Assembly: GCA_030748495.1 (NCBI GenBank)
Contig: JASMLX010000030.1
Location: 1-57,338 of the forward strand
Direction: 5' to 3'
From: Candidatus Poribacteria bacterium
Lineage (GTDB): Bacteria; Poribacteria; WGA-4E; UBA9662
Length of the DNA: 57,338 nucleotides
In this document: one piece after another, positions 48,074-56,269 of the stretch
Layout: every line of letters starts with the position of its first letter
Numbering within the stretch: the stretch's first letter is position 1
Program-made: the position numbers and the translations under genes
Notes under the pieces: model-generated
What the model saw: the letters and a program-made list of their open reading frames with translations, nothing else
Databases searched by the model: none
What the model was told of the DNA's origin: nothing

Positions 48074-48754
48074 TTAAAGATGTTTGAGGGCGACCCAAGT
48101 GGTGGTTACTTTTCCATTAGGATCGACAGCGGTTGAACCTTTAACCTGTAGTTCTCGATCTACGGCAGTAGGCAACCGAACATTGGCATCTGCGGGTTCG
48201 ATAGCTTTAACATTGGTGGTGATGAACAGGGTATCCAGCATGGTTGCATCTTCCCGCACTGAAATCCGTAGCGTGGTTTTCCCCGGTTGATCGAACTTCC
48301 AGGTTCGTTCTGGTTTACCGCCATCCAGCCAGGCGTTGATGCGATCCCAATGCCAGACGGCTCCTCCTGCTACCGCCCAGCGGAACTTGGTATTTTTATA
48401 GTCGCTTGAGCGTCTTCGTTCGGATCAGCAGGTTGCCACGTAGCCCAGAATGAGTCGCTATTGCCGTCCCAGGCTAGGACACCGCCCCCAAATGGCGTAT
48501 TTTCCTTTTTCCTTAATTGGAACAACAAATTCAGCCCAACCTTTACCACCACCACCAGTAACGGGTTTGCCTTCCATCCAGATGAACTTTCCGTTGGAAG
48601 CCCCTTTGCCGACTGCATCGTCGTCGACTTTCATCGGAGCCTCTACCTTTTGTGCCAACTCGGCTTCCAAGGCAATCTCTATACTTTTTATCGAAGCCTG
48701 AGTTAAACTCATCGTTATTAAGATCAGCCCCAGTATAAACACAAATCTACGCAT
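48074..48754 (-). pseudogene. Tandem copy B of the CBM-like secreted protein, frameshifted in the middle
   Basis: It keeps the signal peptide (FVFILGLILITMSLTQA), the CBM-like opening (SIEIALEAELAQKVEAPMKV) and the C-terminal half, ending VDPNGKVTTTWVALKHL. Compared with copy A there is one extra base near 48480 and two extra bases (TA) near 48398; together they total three, so only the segment between them is out of frame, and it meets a stop at 48458. The start is 5 bp after the TolB-like gene, with the GGAG motif inside that gene's last codons, indicating translational coupling. It would need correction or frameshifting to give a full product. Confidence 0.8.
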
Positions 48755-48759
48755 TTAAC

Positions 48760-49698
48760 TTATTCTCCTTTTTTGAGTTGTCCCCACATTTGTGGGAGCT
48801 GATAATGTCGTTCCACAGGTACGACGTATTGTGGTTGGCCTTTTTGCCAACGGGGTTGGATTGACCAACCCACACTTTCTACTAAGGATCGTTGATGTTC
48901 GGTTTCTAAATTGATTGAACTGACGATCCAGCGTCCATTTTTCTCATGCTGGAATACAATCTGTCTTAAGTCGTCAGACCAGTCAGGACAAGCATCATCC
49001 GTATCATTATGAGTTAACTGGATTTTGTGTTGGCCGGTTTCAGCACCCATCAGAAAGAGTTCAAAGTCGAAATTAAGGCCGTCCTGGCGCATTGACGCAT
49101 AAGCGATTCTTCGATTGTCAGGCGACCAGGCGGGGTACATGTCGGGTAACCGCTGATGAGTCAATCGACGCTCTCGCCCTGTTTCCACTTCGATGACATA
49201 AATATCCCAGTTTTGTTGACGATAAGATTGAAAGGCAATCTGCGACCCGTCACTGGACCAGGCGGGCACTTCATCATCCGCCGGATGGTTCGTCAGAAGT
49301 TGCAATGATAGATCTGATAATCGCAACAAGTAAATGTCAAAATTGCCACGACGATCTGAGGTGAAAGCTAGAAAACTGCCGTCGGGCGACCAGGAAGAGG
49401 CTTTATCAACTGCCGGATGATTGGTTAAGCGCCGGGAATGACTCCCATCCGCCTGCATGATATAGATCTCATTATTGCCGTCCCGTGAGGAAAAAAAGGT
49501 GATCTGTTGACCATCGGGCGACCATGACGGGTAAGCGTCCAAATCTGAATTTTGCGTTAAGTTGATCGAAACTAGCGTATCCAGGTCTAAACGGTATATC
49601 TCCCAGTTACCGCTAACATCGCTAGCATAGCAGAGTTGTTGGAGGCTGTCAACTGAGATTTGTTGGGTTAGAAAAAGAGAAAAATAGAAGAGAACCAC
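48760..49698 (-). CDS. TolB/PD40-type beta-propeller protein
   Basis: 312 aa. N-terminal hydrophobic export segment (MVLFYFSLFLTQQISVDS) and about six PD40 blades, such as NLTQNSDLDAYPSWSPDGQQ, ITFFSSRDGNNEIYIM and ASSWSPDGSFLAFTSDRRGN, the WSPDG motif recurring at regular intervals of about 42 residues. It is probably periplasmic and binds peptides or envelope proteins, as TolB does, but it lacks the TolB N-terminal domain. The start is GTG. It sits in the run from 56 kb to 47 kb, 39 bp after gmhA and 5 bp before CBM copy B. Confidence 0.85.
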   Translation of the reverse strand: MVLFYFSLFLTQQISVDSLQQLCYASDVSGNWEIYRLDLDTLVSINLTQNSDLDAYPSWSPDGQQITFFSSRDGNNEIYIMQADGSHSRRLTNHPAVDKASSWSPDGSFLAFTSDRRGNFDIYLLRLSDLSLQLLTNHPADDEVPAWSSDGSQIAFQSYRQQNWDIYVIEVETGRERRLTHQRLPDMYPAWSPDNRRIAYASMRQDGLNFDFELFLMGAETGQHKIQLTHNDTDDACPDWSDDLRQIVFQHEKNGRWIVSSINLETEHQRSLVESVGWSIQPRWQKGQPQYVVPVERHYQLPQMWGQLKKGE

Positions 49699-49737
49699 AG
49701 GTAATTCGGAACCGGAATGTATCCGGCGTCCCTTATC

Positions 49738-50349
49738 TTAGCCAGAACTAGCCATGTCCGTCTCGGTTGGAAACATCTGATTCTCGACAGCTTCGATCAA
49801 AATATGAAAGACCATCATGTGGATCTCCTGAATCCGGTCTGAGGTTGCGCCAGGTGCGAGAAGGTAGCAATCACATTGGTCTTTTAGTTTGCCACCATCT
49901 TTACCTAGCATACCAAAAACGGCCATCTGTCGCTTTTTAGCCGCACTGGCTGCCCGCAATACATTTTCAGAGTTGCCACTGGTTGAGATAGCAATCAGCA
50001 GGTCTCCCGGATGCCCAAGCGCTAAAACCGGACGCGAAAAAACCTCTTCAAATCCGAAATCATTGGCAACGCAGGTCAAGTGCGATGGGTCACCAAGAGC
50101 GATAACCGGCATCGGATCTCGATCTTGCCGGAATCGACCTGTCCACTCCTCCGCAAAGTGCATGGCATCACACATGCTCCCACCATTTCCACAGACAAAA
50201 ACCCTTCCTCGTTTCTCAAAGAGAGATTGAATTCGTTGCGCGACTTCAACCATAGTTTCCACTGTTTGTGAATTTTGAATGAATTGTGTCAGTAGATTTT
50301 GAGCTTCTAGCAGTGAAGATTGGATTAATCGATGTGCAAGTTGTGTCAT
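49738..50349 (-). CDS. gmhA: Phosphoheptose isomerase (sedoheptulose 7-phosphate isomerase)
   Basis: 203 aa SIS-domain protein. GmhA converts sedoheptulose 7-phosphate to D-glycero-manno-heptose 7-phosphate, the first step of ADP-heptose synthesis for LPS cores or other glycans. The signature region VCGNGGSMCDAMHFAEEWTG (residues 52-71) holds H64 and E68, the phosphate loop STSGNS lies at 122-127, and Q174 and H182 match the metal-ligand spacing of the E. coli enzyme. The length is normal. It starts 30 bp after the permease gene on the same strand. Other heptose genes are not in the window. Confidence 0.93.
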   Translation of the reverse strand: MTQLAHRLIQSSLLEAQNLLTQFIQNSQTVETMVEVAQRIQSLFEKRGRVFVCGNGGSMCDAMHFAEEWTGRFRQDRDPMPVIALGDPSHLTCVANDFGFEEVFSRPVLALGHPGDLLIAISTSGNSENVLRAASAAKKRQMAVFGMLGKDGGKLKDQCDCYLLAPGATSDRIQEIHMMVFHILIEAVENQMFPTETDMASSG

Positions 50350-50379
50350 TAGGCCAACCTTTGAGTTTCAATACCGGCT

Positions 50380-52116
50380 TCAGATCTTAAAAATCTCACC
50401 TAGCTTTCCACCGAGAGAGCGCCCAGCAGAAACTAAACAAGCAGTTAGCAACAACATGCCAACCACGCCCAGCGCACTAGCTAAAAAAGTGCCTTCACCT
50501 CCGGGATACAGTGATAGTTTATAAATAGCTTTGGTAATCGGGGCAAACTGGTCTTTCATGGCTAAAATCAGACTTTCGCTTACCTCCAGCATTGAAAACG
50601 AGAAGACTAAAATCGAGCCGGCGATAATATTAGCAGCTACCAGTGGCAAGGTAATTTTGAACAAAGTTTGAACAGGGGTAGCCCCCAGATTTTGCGATGC
50701 TTCTTCGTAAGTGATCGACGTTTGCTGAAGCCCCGCGTAGATAGATCTCAGCATGTAGGGAAGGCGACGGATGGAATAACCGATAATCAACAAGGCAGTA
50801 GGATTTTTGCGCGGATCGAGAAAAGCGAAGATGGTAGTACTGGAAAAACTGCCGACATATCCAAAAGCAATTGCTACACCCGGTAAGGCCAATGGCAGCA
50901 TTGCAACGGCATCCAATAGGTTCTTGAACGGCAACTCCTTGCGAGTCAAGATGAAGGAAATCAGCAAGCCGATAGTGACAGCTAGAATAGTGCTAAAAAT
51001 ACTGTAAAAGAGACTATTTTTTATACTGGGAAAGGTATCATCGTGTCTAAAGACCTCGCCGTAGTGGGAAAGAGTAACATTTTTAGGGATGACATCGACC
51101 AACGGTTCCAGATCACTTGCGCCGGGGGTGAGCGAAATCATAATAATGCTCAGATGGGGCAAAATAGCTAAAAACCCAAGGCCGCAAATAAAACCGTAAA
51201 TCACCAGTCGCATGATACCTTTGGCCTCCATCTCACGTGACCCTACATGACCACGTCCAACCGTGGCATATTGCCGACGGGCAGTTATCTGCTTGGAAAT
51301 CCAGAAGCATGCAGAGGTCAGCACAACGATTAGAACAACCAAAGCATAACCGTTGGGATTGACATTGATATCGCTAACCTGCTTGAAGATCCGAACAGCA
51401 ATCACTTTGTTGTAATCGAAGATGAGTGGAGTTCCTAAATCGGTGAAGGCCCAAATAAAGACGATGATTGCGCCGGCGAAGTAGCCGGGGATCATTAGCG
51501 GCAAGGTGATGGTCCAGAAAAGTTGGAACTTACCGGCCCCCATATTTTCGGCGGCTTCTTCCAAACTAGGATCGACATTGGCTAAAGAGGCCGCAACGTT
51601 GAGGTACATAATTGGGTACAGGTGCAAGGTTGACAACATTACCACCGCCCAAAAACCGCCACCGAACCAATCCAGAAACGAGTCCGGACTTAGATCCGCT
51701 ATATCGACTAGGCCCGCTTTGAGCAAAAAGGTGTTGATACTGCCGTACAGTCCAAAGAACTGCTTCATACCAATAGCACCGACAAAAGGGGGCATGATCA
51801 TCGGAATTAAGATAATTCCTTGGAATAAACTACGGCCAGGGAAGCGGTAACGGGTTAGCATATAAGCCAATGGTAAACTAACGAAAGTAGTCACCAGGGT
51901 AACAGCGATAGCCAGCTTAAAACTGTTAACTACCAATTCCCGTTGACTGTCGTCAGTCAAGATATTAACGAAAAATTGAAGGCTAAACCGGCCGTTAATC
52001 CACAAAGAGGATTTAAAAACGTAAAGTAGCGGGTAGATGAGGAAAATTAGCAGATAGGCCGAAATTAAAAACAGGATTAGGATTGAAGCGGGGGTGAGGT
52101 TATGCTTTCTAGGCAT
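50380..52116 (-). CDS. Fused ABC transporter permease, FbpB (ferric iron/thiamine) type
   Basis: 578 aa with two BPD_transp_1 (MetI) domains in one chain. Both EAA loops are present: EEAAENMGAGKFQLFWTITL in the first half and YEEASQNLGATPVQTLFKIT in the second, each followed by a LPL motif. This two-domain layout is typical of FbpB/SfuB iron(III) and of thiamine-type permeases. Substrate-binding protein and ATPase genes are not adjacent in the window, which is unusual because such operons usually carry all three. No Shine-Dalgarno sequence is visible. It is followed by gmhA after 30 bp. Confidence 0.88.
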   Translation of the reverse strand: MPRKHNLTPASILILFLISAYLLIFLIYPLLYVFKSSLWINGRFSLQFFVNILTDDSQRELVVNSFKLAIAVTLVTTFVSLPLAYMLTRYRFPGRSLFQGIILIPMIMPPFVGAIGMKQFFGLYGSINTFLLKAGLVDIADLSPDSFLDWFGGGFWAVVMLSTLHLYPIMYLNVAASLANVDPSLEEAAENMGAGKFQLFWTITLPLMIPGYFAGAIIVFIWAFTDLGTPLIFDYNKVIAVRIFKQVSDINVNPNGYALVVLIVVLTSACFWISKQITARRQYATVGRGHVGSREMEAKGIMRLVIYGFICGLGFLAILPHLSIIMISLTPGASDLEPLVDVIPKNVTLSHYGEVFRHDDTFPSIKNSLFYSIFSTILAVTIGLLISFILTRKELPFKNLLDAVAMLPLALPGVAIAFGYVGSFSSTTIFAFLDPRKNPTALLIIGYSIRRLPYMLRSIYAGLQQTSITYEEASQNLGATPVQTLFKITLPLVAANIIAGSILVFSFSMLEVSESLILAMKDQFAPITKAIYKLSLYPGGEGTFLASALGVVGMLLLTACLVSAGRSLGGKLGEIFKI

Positions 52117-52239
52117 CGTCTAAGGGGGGTTCTGCGCCAACTTGAGAGTGCAAGCCACCGGTTAACCCCTTATTGTTTAGTACTAGACCTACAATGAACA
52201 AGCAGAAGGGCTAGCGAGATCACTAATTAGAATCTAAAT

Positions 52240-53796
52240 CTACTGTGTTCGTAAATGGAGGCGATTTTCAGGGGCGGTAGTCACTGGGTTTTGAGCCACT
52301 TCTTGATTCAGGTTATACATCAATTGGCGAGGCTCAAAGGCTTGGCAGAAGTCATAAAGGCCAAACTGCAGAACACCATCATTTTCGATGAGTTGTCCCT
52401 TGCTCCCATCATAGGCTATGTTTCGTAAGGCTTCATTTTTAGTTCCGACCTTTTGGGCATTAATGTTTCGGTGTTTGGTCAACTCTACCACCGTTTTCAT
52501 ATCTTTATGTACGGTTTTTTCCTCTGATAACAATCGAAGATAATTTTCTATAATCCGCCACCGAGTGGGCCCTCCATTATAAAAGCTGTAGTCAGTCCAG
52601 TGATAGGGATCGAGGTCGGTTCTAAGTTGGAGTGTCTTTTTCAGCACCTTAGCGTTTTCCCGATAAAAAATAACGCACTTTTGAAAGCCATAGTATTGGT
52701 CTCGTTTAATGTGATAGGCCGCTAAAATAGCACTAATGTGGGGGGCTTTGAGGAGATTAATGTAGTGTTTGCTGGATGGATTACTGGGGCGATGATAGGT
52801 GCCGTCAAGTTCAGCTTCTAGACGTACTAGATAGGTTGGCCACGTTAGCGGTTTTCCTGTTTCTAAGTCTTCGCCTATGGCTAAAAATTCAAAATAGGGA
52901 CAATAGATACTGTTGCTTGGATTCAACATGTCGCGGATCAGCCCAGGGATTACTAGCAGGTTATTTTGTGCGATGCCGATATCATCGTCGGCACTACCTT
53001 CTTGGTTAGCACCAACTGCGGTCTCAGTAAAGTTGGTTTCAATTTCAAAGATCTTCAGCAAACGGAGAGGGTCTATTCCCGCTAACTGTCCGGCGATTAA
53101 GGCAAATGGGAAATAGCGTCGACCTTCGTAGAGGGATCGCCGAAGCGTCATGGGGGCGTACCCATCGATTTTGAGCCCTTTCTGGTAAATCAGATCTTCA
53201 GTTGTCACTCCATAGACGGTTTGTTCGGTAGAGGGGTCATAACGATTGTAGATCTCGTAAGCCTGATCGATAGCCAATTGAATCTGCTGCTCAAAAGTCA
53301 TTCGATATTGCGTTCGTTTCTTCTCGTCGTAGACAATCAGCCCTGTAGCACTATGCGGGTTATAGCCGATAGCGGCCAACTCGATCAGTTTCTGGTACAC
53401 GGACTTACCCGGGTTTTCAAGCTGAACCAGTACATCCTCGATGGCGACGTCCTGTACCGTCTTGTCTTTGCTCAAACTGACTGCAATAGTTTTATTCTCT
53501 TTCAAATGATGCCAAAAGGTCTCAAAATCACCTGAGGCTCGATAACCGATAAAACCAACCACAGCCAGGAAAACCATCAAACCCATTGGAACTAACGCCA
53601 GAAAAATGAATCGAATTGCTCGCTTGGTTTGCTTGATAGGAGAGACTTCTGGATTGTAGGTAGGTAGGATTTGTTTTAACCGATCGGTTGCCCTCTCCAT
53701 CTCAAAAGATCTGGTGAGATTAAGGCCCGGATCTTGATTTGCATCGAGTTGACTGAGAATTTGTTTTTCCGCATTGTTTGGCACCGGTCTTCTCAT
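52240..53796 (-). CDS. Membrane-anchored protein with lytic-transglycosylase-like (lysozyme-fold) segment
   Basis: 518 aa from ATG 53796, chosen because AGGAG lies 5 nt before it; an upstream in-frame TTG is unlikely. Cytoplasmic N-terminus of about 70 residues, one TM segment (FIFLALVPMGLMVFLAVVGF), and a large external domain. In the middle, LRLLKIFEIETNFTETAVGA with DDDIGIAQNN resembles the SLT pattern IxxxESxFxxxAxSxxGAxGxxQ, and further on YSFYNGGPTRW resembles the SLT Y(N)xG motif, suggesting a lysozyme-like fold; catalytic activity is uncertain because the surrounding motifs are weak. It is 28 bp downstream of the 747-aa gene, with which it is probably co-transcribed. Confidence 0.55.
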   Translation of the reverse strand: MRRPVPNNAEKQILSQLDANQDPGLNLTRSFEMERATDRLKQILPTYNPEVSPIKQTKRAIRFIFLALVPMGLMVFLAVVGFIGYRASGDFETFWHHLKENKTIAVSLSKDKTVQDVAIEDVLVQLENPGKSVYQKLIELAAIGYNPHSATGLIVYDEKKRTQYRMTFEQQIQLAIDQAYEIYNRYDPSTEQTVYGVTTEDLIYQKGLKIDGYAPMTLRRSLYEGRRYFPFALIAGQLAGIDPLRLLKIFEIETNFTETAVGANQEGSADDDIGIAQNNLLVIPGLIRDMLNPSNSIYCPYFEFLAIGEDLETGKPLTWPTYLVRLEAELDGTYHRPSNPSSKHYINLLKAPHISAILAAYHIKRDQYYGFQKCVIFYRENAKVLKKTLQLRTDLDPYHWTDYSFYNGGPTRWRIIENYLRLLSEEKTVHKDMKTVVELTKHRNINAQKVGTKNEALRNIAYDGSKGQLIENDGVLQFGLYDFCQAFEPRQLMYNLNQEVAQNPVTTAPENRLHLRTQ

Positions 53797-53824
53797 TCCT
53801 TCTCCTAATAACAATTAAGGTCGG

Positions 53825-56068
53825 CTAACAGAAACGAAAAAAGTACTCAATCTGTTCAAGTGGGGTATCCAGATGCTTGGGAAGCAGTTCATGTAGCAAA
53901 GATTGCAGTTGTTGTTCTCTCCCGGGAACAGTATGCAACTGCAAATTTTGAGAGTTGAGGTACCCCTGCAATTCTTGTACAAGGTAGGTCTGTAACCCGT
54001 TCCCAGATTCGTGTAATTGAGCTGGTAGAAGAGCTGGAACACTGACACCACTGATGAAGGTATCAACCAATTCTGTTAAATTTTCCAACTCTTCTTGGAT
54101 CTGGTCTCTGCGGTCGATAGCCATATCAAAGATACGGTCATTGAAAGCTGCAACCCGTTGGTCGGCAAAGGCTATATACTCTTTATGCCAGTCAGTACTA
54201 GAGAACAGTTGGTTGTGCAGACAAATCTGCTCTAATTCACTCACTAGGGTTTGTAATTGGCGAGGATCTTCACCTGACTGGTTTTGAGTTTCCAAGATCT
54301 GTTGTATTTCGACTGTCAACTGAACCAGTTGATCGATGATTTCGAGTTCAAAATCATTAGACTGCGCCAACTCTGTGGACACTGACTCAACCGAATTGGC
54401 TGTTGCCTGCTGTTGTGCCAATGTAATTTGCGCCATTAGTTCAAGTAGTCGAACAGACATGGGTTCCAGGGTGGGGAAATCATGCAAATTAAGTTGGACG
54501 ATCAAGAACGCTGATTTAGTTAATGACAATGAGACATCAGATACCGATCGTAACATTTGGCTTTGGATGTCACCGATGATCTGTTGTACATCCAGCAAGT
54601 GGTCATAATAACTTCTATGTTCAGCGTCAGCGGCAAGTTCATATTGACCGTCATTGGGTAGCTCAAAAGCTTTCTGGGTCAAAATTTGACGAGGGTCAGT
54701 GATCTCACGGCGGCGATGGAGTTCGCGTGCATCTTCCAGGGCTTGCCCTAAAGATTGGATAACTTCCTGGAGTTGATTAATTTGGGTACTAATTGGAGGA
54801 TAACTGAAGTAACGATAGTCGGTAACAATTTGACGAATATCCTCCAGAATTTCTACTGAAATCTCCTCATAGGCTTCGTCTTCTAGTGGAGAATAGCGGA
54901 GTGGATCTACAATTGTTTCATGCTCACCCTGCGCTTCTATTTCCTGACTCAGGAATTGGTAAAAATGCTCCAACTGTAAAGCTGACAGTAAATCTGTTTC
55001 GACATACTGATGCAGTTTGTCTTTCAAAATTGAGCAGCCATCTAGAACTCCTGATCGGTCAAAACTAATGGAGGAAAGACTAATATAGAGTAGGTCTTCC
55101 TCGATTTCAGCAAAATGATTGTCACCCATTATCGCAAATAGTTGATAAATACTGTCTGGTACAGGCTGCTCAACAACTAGGTTGTGTTGATCCGTATCCT
55201 TATTATTTTGCTTGTTTTTAGCTTGTTGATTAGCCTTGGTTATAATCAATGGAATTTCAGAGTTGTCTTGAAGCGATTTAGCCGAGCGACGAAGTGCTGA
55301 TTTCTGGTTAAAGGCATCTAATGCTGATTGATAATGTTGAAGTAGCTCTTCATTTCCCAATTCCATTAGGAGAGACTCGATTGCGTTCTTACCATCAACG
55401 GTGACGTCTTCCTGAATCAGCAAGCGATTGGCAACAGCGGCGAACCCATCAGCACCAAGATTCCGAAAGGGACGCAGTAGAAAAGCGATTGACTTGTCGA
55501 TAAAGATTTTGTGTCTACCCAATTGCTGAAGTTGGTCACCATTGTTTGTACGATTTTCGCCATTACGTTCTGTTCCACCATACCAAATGCGAAGCCCAAA
55601 TACTTTATCATAGACCTGAAACTGGATTTCACCCCGCTCCAGTTGATCAAATTGGTTGCGATGGATATGTTGCAGATCGTTCACATCAATAAAAATAACA
55701 GACCCATTCTGGTCAGTATGAAAATTGGCTTCGATAATCTGGTCATAGGGTATGATGTACCGTCGCTCCACCACGCGAGCCCCTGTTGCGTTGTCGTTGG
55801 TAATGGCTAAACGCGGAATCTGGTGTTGATCGTGATAGTAATAAGACTTCCAGCTCAAAGATCGACGGCGCATTTTCTCTAGCAGTTGGTAACTCAACCG
55901 TTGTTTTACTTGCCGTTCTTTACGCTTGTGCTTCTTCTCCAGAAGTACTAACTTACCTGCCCGATCTTCCTCCGGGGCAGCAATTGCCAGTTGCGGTAGC
56001 GCATTTCTACGCTGTTTCCCCGATAGCCGATCTAACGCACTGTCGATAAACTCAGTCCAGTCCGCCAT
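53825..56068 (-). CDS. Large soluble protein of unknown function
   Basis: 747 aa, no signal peptide or TM segment, rich in Gln and Glu. Basic N-terminus (KKHKRKERQVKQRLSYQLLE), a beta-rich stretch at residues 90-180 (RRYIIPYDQIIEANFHTDQN, then VIFIDVNDLQHIHRN), then long helical, coiled-coil-prone regions (STQINQLQEVIQSLGQALED; RDQIQEELENLTELVDTFI). No family was recognised. GGAGG lies 7 nt before the ATG. It is the first gene of the run reading down to 47.3 kb, and it is divergent from the also unknown 319-aa gene; both may belong to one envelope or regulatory system. Confidence 0.7.
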   Translation of the reverse strand: MADWTEFIDSALDRLSGKQRRNALPQLAIAAPEEDRAGKLVLLEKKHKRKERQVKQRLSYQLLEKMRRRSLSWKSYYYHDQHQIPRLAITNDNATGARVVERRYIIPYDQIIEANFHTDQNGSVIFIDVNDLQHIHRNQFDQLERGEIQFQVYDKVFGLRIWYGGTERNGENRTNNGDQLQQLGRHKIFIDKSIAFLLRPFRNLGADGFAAVANRLLIQEDVTVDGKNAIESLLMELGNEELLQHYQSALDAFNQKSALRRSAKSLQDNSEIPLIITKANQQAKNKQNNKDTDQHNLVVEQPVPDSIYQLFAIMGDNHFAEIEEDLLYISLSSISFDRSGVLDGCSILKDKLHQYVETDLLSALQLEHFYQFLSQEIEAQGEHETIVDPLRYSPLEDEAYEEISVEILEDIRQIVTDYRYFSYPPISTQINQLQEVIQSLGQALEDARELHRRREITDPRQILTQKAFELPNDGQYELAADAEHRSYYDHLLDVQQIIGDIQSQMLRSVSDVSLSLTKSAFLIVQLNLHDFPTLEPMSVRLLELMAQITLAQQQATANSVESVSTELAQSNDFELEIIDQLVQLTVEIQQILETQNQSGEDPRQLQTLVSELEQICLHNQLFSSTDWHKEYIAFADQRVAAFNDRIFDMAIDRRDQIQEELENLTELVDTFISGVSVPALLPAQLHESGNGLQTYLVQELQGYLNSQNLQLHTVPGREQQLQSLLHELLPKHLDTPLEQIEYFFRFC

Positions 56069-56160
56069 TTATCATCCTCCAAACCCAAAATGATTGTGAT
56101 AAAAATAAAAGGATCTATGCCGATGCTACTCGGCTTCGTTTCTGTCACCTGAAAAGCATT

Positions 56161-56189
56161 TTACTTACTATGTTATTCTATTGTATAAT
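56161..56189 (+). promoter_or_regulatory. Possible promoter in the divergent intergenic region
   Basis: TATAAT at 56184-56189 is a perfect -10 box; a weak -35 (TTACTT, 56161-56166) lies 17 bp upstream. It points toward the 319-aa gene at 56270. An AGGAGG just downstream (56202-56207) is followed only by a four-codon frame, so it does not serve the annotated start. Confidence 0.4.
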
Positions 56190-56269
56190 GTTCGACTCTT
56201 CAGGAGGTAGAAACTGGCTACATTATAGCACAGTTACTAGTTATACGGAAGGAATAATCTTACTCGAGG

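Noticed and set aside
52121..52171. GGGG/CCCC-type inverted repeat between the lysozyme-fold-like gene and the permease gene
   Set aside because: Pairing needs a two-base bulge and there is no T-run; not strong enough to call a terminator.
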